A stretch of DNA of 64,000 bases from Candidatus Lachnoclostridium avicola (GCA_019114465.1 DXFM01000052.1:1-64000), one strand, 5' to 3'. Counted from the first letter of the stretch, positions 33,665-42,440 are shown. Numbers and translations are program-made. The notes: a model not told the origin generated them from the letters alone.

Positions 33665-34411
33665 ATGGAACCGATCTGCGTGGCTGTTTTCTGTCTGGGT
33701 CTGTTCGCCGTCTGCGGATGCAGCCTTTCCGCCACCGGAAGAGAGCGGCTGAGGCGGAGAAGGAAAGGAGCGGGAGAGGAACCGGAAAAATCCCTGAAGC
33801 GTGAGATGGACGGGAGAACAGGAACAGAGCCCGCGGCCGCCGATCTGAAAAAACTGTTTGCCGCGGGGGCAAAGATGGGGGAGAATCCCCTGGAGTTTGA
33901 CTACGGTGATGAGAGAAGGATTGTATTTCACGGCTATTTCGGCCTGGTCGTCTGTGACCGGACGGAGGAGGGCTGGCGGCTGTTTCGGACTTTGGATTTA
34001 AAAGCCCTGGGGGCGGATGCCATGGAGGGGGACGCCTACGCGGTCATCGACGCCGGGCGGGAGCGGGCCTACATCACGCCCTCCTACTTTGCCCCGGACA
34101 ATGAAAATCCGGTGACCTACTGCTTTGACTATGAGGAGAATCGGATCGGAGAGAGATGGGACTACCAGTCGGTGAGGAATGACCTGCTCTCCTGGAGCTA
34201 CGTCCAGGCCATGGCGGTGCAGGAGGAGGCGGACAGGCTGCTGAAAGGGACCGGTCTGACCCGCAGCTCCAATGTATTTCCGGTGAGGGGAATCGGAGGG
34301 GGCGAGTACGGATTCCTGGCGGCGGAGAACGGAGAACTGAGAAGCCTGCGCTACTGTGTGTACCGGGAGGAAGAGAAAAACGTGGAGCTGTCAGCCCTGT
34401 TTGGGGGATGA
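33665..34411 (+). CDS. Putative lipoprotein of unknown function (248 residues)
   Basis: The N-terminus is a short hydrophobic segment with Cys (MEPICVAVFCLGLFAVCGCS), looking like a lipoprotein or single-pass anchor, followed by a basic stretch RRRRKGAG. The rest (about 60-245) is acidic and aromatic with no domain I recognise (FHGYFGLVVCDRTEEGWRLF). It has its own promoter and a terminator. The signal peptide is atypical because no Lys/Arg precedes the hydrophobic stretch. Unknown function. Confidence 0.7.
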   Translation: MEPICVAVFCLGLFAVCGCSLSATGRERLRRRRKGAGEEPEKSLKREMDGRTGTEPAAADLKKLFAAGAKMGENPLEFDYGDERRIVFHGYFGLVVCDRTEEGWRLFRTLDLKALGADAMEGDAYAVIDAGRERAYITPSYFAPDNENPVTYCFDYEENRIGERWDYQSVRNDLLSWSYVQAMAVQEEADRLLKGTGLTRSSNVFPVRGIGGGEYGFLAAENGELRSLRYCVYREEEKNVELSALFGG

Positions 34412-34433
34412 CAAGCTCCACGTTTTCCAAAAC

Positions 34434-34465
34434 AAAAAACAGCCCTCGCGAAAAGGGCTGTTTTT
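34434..34465. terminator. Bidirectional terminator between the lipoprotein gene and rpmB
   Basis: AAAAAACAGCCC (34434-34445) and GGGCTGTTTTT (34455-34465) form a stem flanked by A- and T-runs, serving both convergent genes. Confidence 0.9.
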
Positions 34466-34479
34466 ATGGTCAATTTTCA

Positions 34480-34665
34480 TTATGCTCTTTCAACTAAACC
34501 GGAACGTAAGCAAGAAGTACACACGTTCATCTTACGAGCGCCGCCATTGACTTTCACTTTGACAGACTTTACGTTAGCTTTCCACATTTTGTTGGAACGT
34601 CTATGAGAATGGCTCACGTTGTTTCCGAAGTGAGCAGCTTTTTCACAAATTGCACATTTCGCCAT
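34480..34665 (-). CDS. rpmB: Ribosomal protein L28
   Basis: A 61-residue L28 protein of the 50S subunit. It is the four-cysteine zinc-binding form: KCAIC near the N-terminus and VCTSC near the C-terminus. ATG 34665 is preceded by AAGGAGG; an earlier in-frame ATG would add three residues. It has a strong promoter at 34724-34752 and sits head-to-head with the Asp23-like gene, the common Firmicute arrangement. Confidence 0.97.
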   Translation of the reverse strand: MAKCAICEKAAHFGNNVSHSHRRSNKMWKANVKSVKVKVNGGARKMNVCTSCLRSGLVERA

Positions 34666-34723
34666 GATTTGCACCTCCTTAAAAGCTACTTGGACTCCTT
34701 ACTTAGAATCCACAACATATTGT

Positions 34724-34752
34724 ATAATAGCAGAAAAAAATGGTTTTTGCAA
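34724..34752 (-). promoter_or_regulatory. rpmB promoter
   Basis: On the minus strand TTGCAA (34752-34747) and TATTAT (34729-34724), 17 bp apart. Confidence 0.8.
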
Positions 34753-34793
34753 GCGGTAAATAAAATTTTGTTTCTTTTTTTTTTAATATCATG

Positions 34794-34799
34794 TATAAT
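34794..34799 (+). promoter_or_regulatory. -10 element of the asp23-fakA promoter
   Basis: A perfect TATAAT at 34794-34799 lies 64 bp before the Asp23-like gene. Its -35 partner is unclear because the upstream stretch is a T-run (34771-34784); TTTCTT at 17 bp is a poor match. Confidence 0.45.
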
Positions 34800-34862
34800 A
34801 GGTACAATAGAAACGCTAGTGACGGAAAGCCCCCCATAAGGGCAGAATGGAGGCATTTTTAT

Positions 34863-35219
34863 ATGAGAGGACGTTTGAACAACAAGCTGGGTGAGATCCA
34901 GATTCACCCGGACGTGATCGCCCAGTGCGCCGGCAACGCCGCGGTGGAGTGTTTCGGCATCGTGGGAATGGCCGCGGTGAACATGAAGGACGGCCTGGTG
35001 CGGCTGCTGAAGAAGGACAGCCTGACGAGAGGAGTGGACGTGGAGATCGTGGACAACCACATCCACATCAATTTCCATGTGATCGTCGCCTACGGGGTCA
35101 ATATCTCCGCAGTGTCGGAGAATCTCATGGAGAGCGTGAAATACAAAGTTGAGGCTTTCACCGGCATGGAAGTGGACAGGATCAACATTTTCGTGGAAGG
35201 CGTCAGAGTGATAGATTAA
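34863..35219 (+). CDS. Asp23/Gls24-family envelope stress protein
   Basis: A 118-residue DUF322 protein. It starts MRGRLNNKLGEIQIHPDV, with the core GNAAVECFGIVGMAAVNMKDG and IHINFHVIVAYGVNI. In Firmicutes these proteins associate with the membrane and with alkaline or envelope stress, and the gene precedes the DAK2-domain fatty-acid kinase. I use ATG 34863 with GGAGG about eleven bases upstream; upstream in-frame ATG lacks an RBS and lies within the promoter. Confidence 0.93.
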   Translation: MRGRLNNKLGEIQIHPDVIAQCAGNAAVECFGIVGMAAVNMKDGLVRLLKKDSLTRGVDVEIVDNHIHINFHVIVAYGVNISAVSENLMESVKYKVEAFTGMEVDRINIFVEGVRVID

Positions 35220-35233
35220 GGAGGAAATGACCT

Positions 35234-36910
35234 GTGGATATGAAAGAGATCGATGCCGGTCTGCTGCAGAAGGCATTTTTGGCCGCTGCGAAAGCTCTGG
35301 AGGCAAAAAAAGACTGGATCAATGAACTGAATGTATTTCCGGTTCCGGATGGGGATACAGGAACCAATATGACGCTGACGATCATGTCGGCGGCCAGAGA
35401 AGTGGCTGCCATTGAGAACCCTACCATGGATAATCTCTCCAAAGCGATCTCTTCCGGCTCTCTGCGGGGCGCCAGGGGAAATTCCGGAGTGATTCTGTCC
35501 CAGCTTTTCCGGGGATTTACAAAGGAACTGAAAGGCGTTGACGTCATCACCACCACCGTTCTGGCCAATGCCTTTGTGCGGGCCACGGAGACTGCCTACA
35601 AGGCGGTGATGAAGCCGAAGGAGGGAACGATCCTCACGGTGGCAAAGGGAATGGCGGACAAGGCGGTGGAACTGGCACCGGAGACGGAGGATATTCTGGA
35701 GTTCGCGGACCAGGTGATCGAGCAGGGAGATTACGTCTTAAGCCAGACGCCGGAGATGCTTCCGGTGTTAAAGGAAGCGGGAGTGGTGGACTCCGGCGGC
35801 CAGGGCCTTATGGTGGTCCTGAAGGGAGCCAGGGACGGCCTCACAGGAGGAGAGGTGGACTTCTCCTCCGACGAGGATCGGACCATGACGGTGGCGGGAG
35901 CCAGAAGCGAGGCCATGGCGGCGGAGGCGGACATCCGCTTCGGATACTGCACAGAGTTTATCATCAATCTGGACCATCCCATGGATGAGAAGACGGAGGA
36001 AGAGTTCAAGTCCTACCTGGAGTCCATCGGGGACTCCATTGTGGTGGTGGCCGACGACGACCTGGTGAAAGTCCACGTCCACACCAACCATCCCGGCCTG
36101 GCCTTTGAGAAAGCGCTGACCTTCGGCTCTCTTTCCCGGATGAAGGTAGACAACATGCGGGAGGAGCACCATGAGCGGCTGATCCGGAACGCGGAGCAGG
36201 TGGCCGCAGAGCAGAAAAAAGAGGAAGAAGAGAAGAAGAAAAAGGCCAGGAAGCCCTACGGCTTCATCGCCGTGTCCATGGGAGACGGACTGGGGGAGAT
36301 CTTTAAGGGGATCGGCGCCGACTGCATCATCGAAGGCGGCCAGACCATGAATCCCAGCACGGAGGATGTGCTGGGGGCGGCGGACCAGGTGAACGCGGAC
36401 GTGATCTTCATTCTTCCCAACAATAAAAACATCATCCTGGCGGCAGAGCAGGCGGCCAGCCTGGCGGAGGGGAAGAACCTGGTGGTGATTCCCTCTCGGA
36501 CAGTTCCCCAGGGAATTACGGCTCTGGTGAATTTCGCACCGGAGCTGTCGGTGGAGGAAAATAAGGAGAATATGATCCGGGAGATGGGCCGGGTCAAGAC
36601 GGCCCAGATCACTTACGCGGTGAGAAATACCACCATCGACGGAATGGAGATCGACCAGGGCGACATTATGGGCATCGGAGACGAGGGTATGCTGGCCGTG
36701 GGAAAATCTGTGGATTCCACCGCCATCAAGGCTCTGAAGGCCATGCTGGATGAGGAGTCTGAGCTGGTGACCATCTATTACGGAAAGGATATCCGGGAGG
36801 AAGACGGGGAGAAGCTCCTGGCTGAGGCGAAGGAGGCCTGTCCGAACTGCGAGGTGGAGCTTCACCGGGGCGGTCAGCCCATTTACTACTATATTATATC
36901 TGTGGAATAG
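35234..36910 (+). CDS. fakA: FakA-like DAK2-domain fatty acid kinase (YloV)
   Basis: A 558-residue kinase subunit that phosphorylates fatty acids bound to a FakB (DegV) partner, feeding exogenous fatty acids into phospholipid. The N-terminal DhaL domain (about 1-205) has the Mg-ATP acid cluster VPDGDTGTNMTLT and SGSLRGARGNSGVILSQLFRG (cited in parts). The middle and C-terminal domain (about 240-555) include a charged linker EEEEKKKKARK. GTG 35234 is nearer AGGAGG (9 bp) than ATG 35240 (15 bp). No fakB is in this window. The gene is often between asp23 and recG, as here. Confidence 0.93.
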   Translation: MDMKEIDAGLLQKAFLAAAKALEAKKDWINELNVFPVPDGDTGTNMTLTIMSAAREVAAIENPTMDNLSKAISSGSLRGARGNSGVILSQLFRGFTKELKGVDVITTTVLANAFVRATETAYKAVMKPKEGTILTVAKGMADKAVELAPETEDILEFADQVIEQGDYVLSQTPEMLPVLKEAGVVDSGGQGLMVVLKGARDGLTGGEVDFSSDEDRTMTVAGARSEAMAAEADIRFGYCTEFIINLDHPMDEKTEEEFKSYLESIGDSIVVVADDDLVKVHVHTNHPGLAFEKALTFGSLSRMKVDNMREEHHERLIRNAEQVAAEQKKEEEEKKKKARKPYGFIAVSMGDGLGEIFKGIGADCIIEGGQTMNPSTEDVLGAADQVNADVIFILPNNKNIILAAEQAASLAEGKNLVVIPSRTVPQGITALVNFAPELSVEENKENMIREMGRVKTAQITYAVRNTTIDGMEIDQGDIMGIGDEGMLAVGKSVDSTAIKALKAMLDEESELVTIYYGKDIREEDGEKLLAEAKEACPNCEVELHRGGQPIYYYIISVE

Positions 36911-36941
36911 AGGCAATCTGTCCCGCAGGACATGCCTGTAT

Positions 36942-36978
36942 GAGGAAGGCTTCCGTCTCCTTGGCGGAAGCCTTCCTC
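36942..36978. other. Strong hairpin between fakA and recG without a T-tract
   Basis: GAGGAAGGCTTCCG (36942-36955) pairs perfectly with CGGAAGCCTTCCTC (36965-36978) with a 9-nt loop. It lacks the usual run of Ts, so it may be a Rho-independent stop with a poor tail, an mRNA 3'-end stabiliser or a processing site. Confidence 0.6.
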
Positions 36979-37039
36979 TGTAAGAAAATCTGTGCCGGGC
37001 GGGAGTGCCTCCCGGCGGAATGGATTCAGGAGGTATCAG

Positions 37040-39097
37040 GTGACAATGAGTGAACAGCCGGTCACTTCTCTGAAGGGAATCGGCGAGAAGACCGGAAAAC
37101 TGTTTGAAAAGCTGGGGATCCGGACGGTGGGAGAGCTTCTGGAGTACTATCCCAGGGGTTATGACGCTTTTGACCCGCCGGTTCCCATCGGGGAGCTGAA
37201 GCCGGACACCACGGCGGCGGTGGAGGGCATGCTGAAAAAAGACGGGGACGTCCGCCGCTTTTCCCGGGTGGCCGTCACGGTGACATCTGTCTCTGACGGC
37301 ACCGGCACCCTGCAGCTTACATGGTATAATATGCCCTTTCTCCGCGGGACGTTAAAGGCCGGAAGCCGGTTTGTGTTCCGGGGACGGGTGGTGAAAAAAA
37401 ACGGGCGGATGACCATGGAGCAGCCGGAGATCTATTCCCTGGCCGCCTACGAGAGCCGGGCCGGGTCCATGCAGCCCATCTACGGTCAGACCAAAGGCCT
37501 GGGGAATAAGGCCATCAGCAAGGCGGTGGCCCAGACTCTGGAGAACCGGGGGATGGAGCGGGAGTATCTGCCGGAGGATATCCGCACCCGCCACGAGCTG
37601 GCGGAATACAACTTTGCCCTGGAGCACATTCATTTTCCCTCCAGCCGTCAGGAGCTGCTGTTTGCCAGAAAACGACTGGTCTTCGACGAATTTTTCCTGT
37701 TTATCCTAGCGGTGCGCCGGCTGAAGGAAAAACGGCAGGACCAGAAGAGCCGGTATGTGCTGAAACGGTGCCGGGAGGTGGAGGATCTGAAAAATTCCCT
37801 TCCCTACTCCCTGACCAGGGCCCAGGAACAGGTGCTGGAGGAGGTGTTTTCCGACATGGAGGGGGGAATGGCCATGAACCGTCTGATCCAGGGAGACGTG
37901 GGATCGGGAAAGACCATCATCGCTGTGCTGGCCCTCCTTCAGGCCGCCTGCAACGGCTGTCAGGGAGCTCTCATGGCTCCCACCGAGGTTCTGGCCAGAC
38001 AGCACTATGAGTCCATAACAGAACTGTTCGCCGCCCACGGGATCCAGAAGGTGCCGGTGTTAATCACCGGTTCCATGACGGCGAAGGAGAAGCGGCTGGC
38101 CTATGAAAAGATCGCCTCCCACCAGGCGGATATTATTGTGGGAACCCATGCCCTGATCCAGGAAAAGGTGATCTATGACAACCTGGCCCTGGTGATTACC
38201 GATGAGCAGCACCGGTTCGGCGTGGGCCAGAGGGAGGCCCTGGGAGATAAGGGAGACCGCCCCCACGTGCTGGTGATGAGCGCCACTCCCATTCCCAGGA
38301 CCCTGGCCATCATCCTATACGGGGATCTGGACATTTCCGTGATCGACGAGATGCCGGCGGACCGGCTGCCCATTAAAAACTGCGTGGTCACTCCCGACTG
38401 GAGGCCGAAGGCCTACCGGTTCATTGAAAAGGAGGTGGCCGCCGGCCACCAGGCCTACGTGATCTGCCCCATGGTGGAGGAGAGCGAGATGCTGGAGGCG
38501 GAGAACGTGACGGATTACACGGAAAAGCTGAGAAGAGAGTTTCCCTCCTCCATCCGGGTGGAGGCTCTCCACGGCAAGATGAAGGGGAAAGAAAAAAACA
38601 GGATTATGGAGGAATTTGCCGCGGGAGAGATCCAGGTGCTGGTCTCCACCACCGTGGTGGAGGTGGGAGTGAACGTGCCCAACGCCACAGTGATGATGAT
38701 CGAGAACGGAGAGCGGTTCGGCCTTGCCCAGCTCCATCAGCTGAGAGGCCGGGTGGGCCGGGGAAAGAGCCAGTCCTACTGCATCATGGTCAACTGCGGG
38801 GACGAGGGGGCCGGGGAGCGGCTGGATATTTTAAACCGCTCCAACGACGGCTTCTACATTGCGTCGGAGGACCTGAAGCTGCGGGGGCCGGGAGACATCT
38901 TCGGCGTCCGCCAGAGCGGAGATATGGAGTTTAAGCTGGCGGATATTTTCACCGACGCCGGAGTGCTGAAAAAGGTTTCTGAGGAGGTGAACCGCCTGCT
39001 GGCGGCGGATCCGGACCTTTCCATGCCGGAGCACAGGGAATTGAAACGCCGCCTGGATCAGTATCTGGAGCGAAGCTACGATAAATTGAATTTGTAG
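37040..39097 (+). CDS. recG: ATP-dependent DNA helicase RecG
   Basis: A 685-residue SF2 helicase that remodels stalled forks and branched DNA. An N-terminal wedge/OB domain (about 1-230) is followed by the helicase core with Walker A GDVGSGKT, DEQH box (ITDEQHRFG), SATPIPRTL and the C-terminal region with QLRGRVGRG, plus the RecG tail (EDLKLRGPGDIFG). GTG 37040 gives 6-bp spacing to AGGAGG (37028-37033) and ATG 37046 gives 12 bp; I list GTG, but the two differ by only two residues. Confidence 0.96.
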   Translation: MTMSEQPVTSLKGIGEKTGKLFEKLGIRTVGELLEYYPRGYDAFDPPVPIGELKPDTTAAVEGMLKKDGDVRRFSRVAVTVTSVSDGTGTLQLTWYNMPFLRGTLKAGSRFVFRGRVVKKNGRMTMEQPEIYSLAAYESRAGSMQPIYGQTKGLGNKAISKAVAQTLENRGMEREYLPEDIRTRHELAEYNFALEHIHFPSSRQELLFARKRLVFDEFFLFILAVRRLKEKRQDQKSRYVLKRCREVEDLKNSLPYSLTRAQEQVLEEVFSDMEGGMAMNRLIQGDVGSGKTIIAVLALLQAACNGCQGALMAPTEVLARQHYESITELFAAHGIQKVPVLITGSMTAKEKRLAYEKIASHQADIIVGTHALIQEKVIYDNLALVITDEQHRFGVGQREALGDKGDRPHVLVMSATPIPRTLAIILYGDLDISVIDEMPADRLPIKNCVVTPDWRPKAYRFIEKEVAAGHQAYVICPMVEESEMLEAENVTDYTEKLRREFPSSIRVEALHGKMKGKEKNRIMEEFAAGEIQVLVSTTVVEVGVNVPNATVMMIENGERFGLAQLHQLRGRVGRGKSQSYCIMVNCGDEGAGERLDILNRSNDGFYIASEDLKLRGPGDIFGVRQSGDMEFKLADIFTDAGVLKKVSEEVNRLLAADPDLSMPEHRELKRRLDQYLERSYDKLNL

Positions 39098-39112
39098 AGG
39101 AGAACGGAGACA

Positions 39113-40180
39113 ATGACGGAAAAAGAAAAAATGCTGGCGGGGATGCTTTACTGCGCCGACCGGGACGAGGAGCTGCAGGGGGAGCAGACCGCTGTAAAGG
39201 AGCTGTGCCGCCGGTACAATCAGCTTTCCTTTGAGGATAAGGAAGAAAAAGACAGGATCATCCGGCAGATTCTGGGAAAGGCGGGGAAAAACATCTGCGT
39301 CCAGCCCTCATTCTGGTGCGATTACGGCTCCCACATTACCGTGGGGGACAACTTCTATGTCAATCATAACTGCGTCATGCTGGATGTGGCCCCCATCACC
39401 TTCGGAGATAACGTGTTCATCGCTCCCAACTGCGGTTTTTACACCGCAGGCCACCCCTTAAACCGCCGGGTGCGCAACCAGGGACTGGAGTTCGGCCATC
39501 CCATCACCGTGGGAAATGACGTGTGGATCGGCGGAAACGTGGTGGTTCTGCCGGGAGTCACCATCGGCGACAACGTGGTCATCGGGGCTGGCAGCGTGGT
39601 GGCGAAGGATATCCCCTCCGGCGTGGTGGCGGTGGGAAATCCCTGCCGCCCCATCCGCACCATGGAGGAGGCCTGTGCCAGAGAGCGCTTCCTGGATATC
39701 CGGAAGACGGAGGAAGGGGACATTCCTCAGGTGCTGGCCATCTATGAGGAAGCCCGGGCGTTTATGGCGGAGGCAGGCAATCCCGGCCAGTGGACCGACG
39801 GCTATCCCGGGGAGGAGGACCTGCGCCTGGACATGGAGCGGGGAGGCAGCTACGTCTGCCTGGAAAACGGGGTGATTGCCGCCACATTTTTCTTCTCTGT
39901 GACGGAGGAACCCACCTACCAGGTGATAAAAGACGGGGCCTGGCTCAATGACCGGCCTTACGGCGTGGTTCACCGCGTGGCCTGCGCCAGCCGCGGCCGG
40001 GGCCTGGCTTCCCACTGCCTGAACTGGTGCTTTGAGCAGTGGGGGAATATCCGCATCGACACCCACCGGAACAATATTCCCATGCAGAAGATGCTGGAGA
40101 AAAACGGGTTTTCCCGGTGCGGTATCATTTTTGTGGAGGACGGGACGGAGCGGATCGCGTTTCAGAAATGCAGAGAATAA
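39113..40180 (+). CDS. Fusion of sugar O-acetyltransferase (LbH) and GNAT acetyltransferase
   Basis: A 355-residue two-domain protein. Residues about 1-185 are a left-handed beta-helix maltose/galactoside O-acetyltransferase-type domain (MaaT-like), with hexapeptide repeats such as GNDVWIGGNVVVLPGVTIGD. Residues about 192-355 are a GNAT domain (LDIRKTEEGDIPQVLAIYEE to CASRGRGLASHCLNWCFEQ). Stand-alone MaaT is about 185 residues, so this is a full LbH domain with an added acetyltransferase. Both use acetyl-CoA; acceptors are unknown (sugar hydroxyl and an amine). It starts 16 bp after recG. Confidence 0.88.
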   Translation: MTEKEKMLAGMLYCADRDEELQGEQTAVKELCRRYNQLSFEDKEEKDRIIRQILGKAGKNICVQPSFWCDYGSHITVGDNFYVNHNCVMLDVAPITFGDNVFIAPNCGFYTAGHPLNRRVRNQGLEFGHPITVGNDVWIGGNVVVLPGVTIGDNVVIGAGSVVAKDIPSGVVAVGNPCRPIRTMEEACARERFLDIRKTEEGDIPQVLAIYEEARAFMAEAGNPGQWTDGYPGEEDLRLDMERGGSYVCLENGVIAATFFFSVTEEPTYQVIKDGAWLNDRPYGVVHRVACASRGRGLASHCLNWCFEQWGNIRIDTHRNNIPMQKMLEKNGFSRCGIIFVEDGTERIAFQKCRE

Positions 40181-40225
40181 AAAATCCCTCTGGCCGGCGA
40201 AATTGCTGCCGGTCAGGGGGATTTT
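40181..40225. terminator. Bidirectional terminator between the acetyltransferase and sspA
   Basis: Arms AAAATCCC...GGCCGGC (40181-40198) and GCTGCCGG...GGGGGATTTT (40205-40225) form an imperfect stem ending in A and T runs; it serves the convergent spore-protein gene too. Confidence 0.8.
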
Positions 40226-40273
40226 CCTGCTTTTTGTCCTCAGACGCCGGGCGTCAGGGGCTTTTCGCCGGTG

Positions 40274-40483
40274 TTATTTTCCGGCCATCTGTCTCTCCTG
40301 TGCCTCGATCATCTTTTTCACCATATAGCCGCCCACAGATCCGTTCTGAGCGGAAGTCAGGTTGCCGTTGTAGCCGTTGGATAAGGGAACGCCCAGCTCG
40401 CTGGCGACCTCCATCTTCATGCGGTTCATCGCTTCCTTCGCCTCAGGTACATTGGTCTTGTTGGAAGAACTGTTGTTTGCCAT
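40274..40483 (-). CDS. Alpha/beta-type small acid-soluble spore protein
   Basis: A 69-residue SASP that coats spore DNA and protects it from UV and heat. The conserved core is MKMEVASELGVPLSNGYNG followed by LTSAQNGSVGGYMVKKMIE, with the GPR protease site region at the E-[LV]-A-S/E sequence (EVASELG). RBS AAGGAGG lies upstream. A sigma-G-type promoter is upstream. Presence marks a spore-forming Clostridia host. Confidence 0.96.
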   Translation of the reverse strand: MANNSSSNKTNVPEAKEAMNRMKMEVASELGVPLSNGYNGNLTSAQNGSVGGYMVKKMIEAQERQMAGK

Positions 40484-40511
40484 AATAACACGCCTCCTTA
40501 GGTTTGTATTT

Positions 40512-40539
40512 GCCGCGCTCTTGTTTAGCGGTGCGCGGC
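40512..40539. other. GC-rich hairpin in the SASP leader
   Basis: GCCGCGC (40512-40518) and GCGCGGC (40533-40539) are exact inverted arms with a 14-nt loop, lying in the 5' leader of the SASP transcript between the promoter and the RBS. Confidence 0.5.
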
Positions 40540-40558
40540 TTGTTTTGTGTTACGATCC

Positions 40559-40587
40559 TAGTATGTGCGCAGGGAAAGATAATACAC
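40559..40587 (-). promoter_or_regulatory. Candidate sigma-G promoter of the SASP gene
   Basis: On the minus strand, CATACTA (40565-40559) matches the sigma-G -10 CATnnTA exactly. Seventeen bases upstream lies GTGTA (40587-40583), four of five to GHATR. Sigma-G controls forespore genes such as ssp. Confidence 0.6.
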
Positions 40588-40638
40588 TAGAAGGTTCTGC
40601 GTAAAATGGAAAAAGCTGTCACTTCCTGAAAAATGACC

Positions 40639-40667
40639 TTGTATCCCGGGAACTTTCATACTATAAT
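40639..40667 (+). promoter_or_regulatory. rsmD promoter
   Basis: TTGTAT (40639-40644) and TATAAT (40662-40667), 17 bp apart, 33 bp before rsmD. Confidence 0.75.
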
Positions 40668-40700
40668 AGGCTGGACAGAAATAAAAAAGAGGAGTTTTTT

Positions 40701-41252
40701 ATGAGAGTGATTGCCGGGAAGGCGAGAAGACTTCCCTTAAAGACAATAGAAGGCCTGGATACCAGGCCCACCACAGACCGGATCAAGGAGACACTGTTCA
40801 ATATCCTTCAGAACGACGTGCCGGGGTGCCGGTTCCTGGATCTGTTTGCCGGAAGCGGGGGAATCGGCATTGAGGCCCTGAGCCGGGGAGCGGAGGCGGC
40901 GGTGTTTGTGGAGCAGAATCCGAAGGCCGCGGACTGCATCCGGGAGAATTTAAAAACCACCAGGCTGGAGGAGAGCGCCGCGGTGATGGTCTGCGATGTG
41001 ATGACGGCCCTGCGGCGGATGGAAGGAAAGCAGGAGCCCTTTGATCTGGTGTTCATGGATCCGCCCTACGGCCGGGATCTGGAGCTGGAGGCTCTTTCTT
41101 ATCTGAAGGATTCCAGTCTGATCCATCCGGACACCCTGATCGTGGTGGAGGCTTCCCTGGAGACGAAGTCGGAGGGCATGAGCGCCCTGGGCTACACTGT
41201 CAGCCGGGTAAAGACCTACAAGACCAACCAGCATATTTTTCTTGTGACCTAG
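40701..41252 (+). CDS. rsmD: RsmD, 16S rRNA (guanine-966-N2)-methyltransferase
   Basis: A 183-residue Rossmann methyltransferase acting on assembled 30S precursors. It has [15 protein letters not shown] at the N-terminus, SAM motif [19 protein letters not shown] and catalytic VFMDPPYG. It directly precedes coaD, an arrangement widespread in bacteria. Confidence 0.97.
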   Translation: MRVIAGKARRLPLKTIEGLDTRPTTDRIKETLFNILQNDVPGCRFLDLFAGSGGIGIEALSRGAEAAVFVEQNPKAADCIRENLKTTRLEESAAVMVCDVMTALRRMEGKQEPFDLVFMDPPYGRDLELEALSYLKDSSLIHPDTLIVVEASLETKSEGMSALGYTVSRVKTYKTNQHIFLVT

Positions 41253-41337
41253 GGACGCCGGAGACGGCAGGGCGGAGCGCCTTCCGGCGGAAAACGCCGG
41301 AGGAAAATTTTTTGTATACAAAGGAGAGAAATGGAAC

Positions 41338-41832
41338 ATGGCAACGGCTATTTACCCCGGCAGCTTCGATCCGGTGACTCTGGGACATCTGGATATTATT
41401 GAGCGGACTGCCCAGATTATGGACCGGGTGATCGTGGGAGTTTTAAATAATCGAAAAAAAACTCCGTTGTTTTCTGTGGAAGAACGTGTTAATATGTTAA
41501 AAAGCGTTACATCTCATCTGGAAAACGTGGAGGTGAAGGCCTTTGACGGCCTGACCATAGATTTTGCCAGGGAGAACGGGGCGAAGGTCATTGTCCGCGG
41601 GCTTCGAGCCATCACGGATTTTGAATACGAGCTGCAGCTGTCCCAGACCAACCGGGTGATGGCCCCGGAGATCGACACGCTGTTTCTGACCACAAGCCTG
41701 AAGTATTCGTATCTCAGCTCCAGCATGGTAAAGGAAATCGCTGTGTACGGAGGAGATATTTCTGCCTTTCTTCCGGCGCAGATTGCCAGACTGGTGCAGG
41801 AGAAAGTGAAAAGTTTAGATAAGAAAGGGTAG
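41338..41832 (+). CDS. coaD: Phosphopantetheine adenylyltransferase
   Basis: A 164-residue nucleotidyltransferase that makes 3'-dephospho-CoA from 4'-phosphopantetheine and ATP, in CoA synthesis. It carries [15 protein letters not shown] with the nucleotide-binding T/HxGH region and [18 protein letters not shown]. 3'-Dephospho-CoA is also the substrate of CitG in this window, so the same metabolite feeds the citrate lyase prosthetic group. AAAGGAG precedes ATG 41338. Confidence 0.97.
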   Translation: MATAIYPGSFDPVTLGHLDIIERTAQIMDRVIVGVLNNRKKTPLFSVEERVNMLKSVTSHLENVEVKAFDGLTIDFARENGAKVIVRGLRAITDFEYELQLSQTNRVMAPEIDTLFLTTSLKYSYLSSSMVKEIAVYGGDISAFLPAQIARLVQEKVKSLDKKG

Positions 41833-41843
41833 GAAAACGGATT

Positions 41844-42440
41844 ATGAGCAGCAGGATTGAACAGTTAATCAATGAAATTGATGAATATATTGAGGAGTGC
41901 AAGTTCAAAGCTTTTTCCAACACGGAGATCATTGTGAACAAGGATGAGATCCAGGATCTTCTGGGAGAGCTGAGACTGCGCATCCCCGATGAGGTGAAAC
42001 GGTATCAGAAGATCATCAGCAACCAGGACGCCATTATCTCAGACGCTCAGGCCCAGGCTCAGGCCATTCTGGCTCAGGCAACGGCCCAGACGGACGAGCT
42101 GGTGAGCGAGCACGAGATCATGCAGCGGGCATATGCCCAGGCCAACGAGGTGGTGGAGCAGGCTCAGGCCCAGGCGGAGGAGATCGTCAACCGGGCGGTG
42201 GCCGAGGCGGACGAGGTGCGCAGCGGAGCGATCCAGTATACGGACGAGATGCTGGGAAATCTTCAGACCATTATCTCCAGTTCCATGGAGAGCGCTCAGA
42301 GCCGTTTTGACTCCTTTATGCAGTCCATGCAGTCCAACTATGATGTGATCTCTTCCAACCGGAATGAGCTGGCGGGAAGCATTGTCAGCGGAGACGGGGA
42401 GCAGCCCCAGGAGCCGGAAGGAGAAGAAGGAGAACAGTAA
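41844..42440 (+). CDS. Coiled-coil protein of unknown function (198 residues)
   Basis: Residues about 65-130 are very rich in Ala, Gln and Glu (SDAQAQAQAILAQATAQTDE; VVEQAQAQAEEIV), predicting a long coiled coil. Residues 1-60 are more conserved-looking (MSSRIEQLINEIDEYIEEC), and the C-terminal tail is an acidic EPEGEEGEQ. There are no membrane helices or named catalytic motifs. It is reminiscent of DivIVA/ATP-synthase-b-like helical proteins, but I cannot place it. It follows coaD by 11 bp. Its 3' end overlaps the convergent ylbJ gene by 56 bp. Confidence 0.75.
   Translation: MSSRIEQLINEIDEYIEECKFKAFSNTEIIVNKDEIQDLLGELRLRIPDEVKRYQKIISNQDAIISDAQAQAQAILAQATAQTDELVSEHEIMQRAYAQANEVVEQAQAQAEEIVNRAVAEADEVRSGAIQYTDEMLGNLQTIISSSMESAQSRFDSFMQSMQSNYDVISSNRNELAGSIVSGDGEQPQEPEGEEGEQ

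Noticed and set aside
34381-34422. Inverted repeat CGTGGAGCT/AGCTCCACG across the end of the lipoprotein gene
   Set aside because: A 24-nt loop and position inside the coding end; the adjacent hairpin at 34434-34465 is the better terminator.
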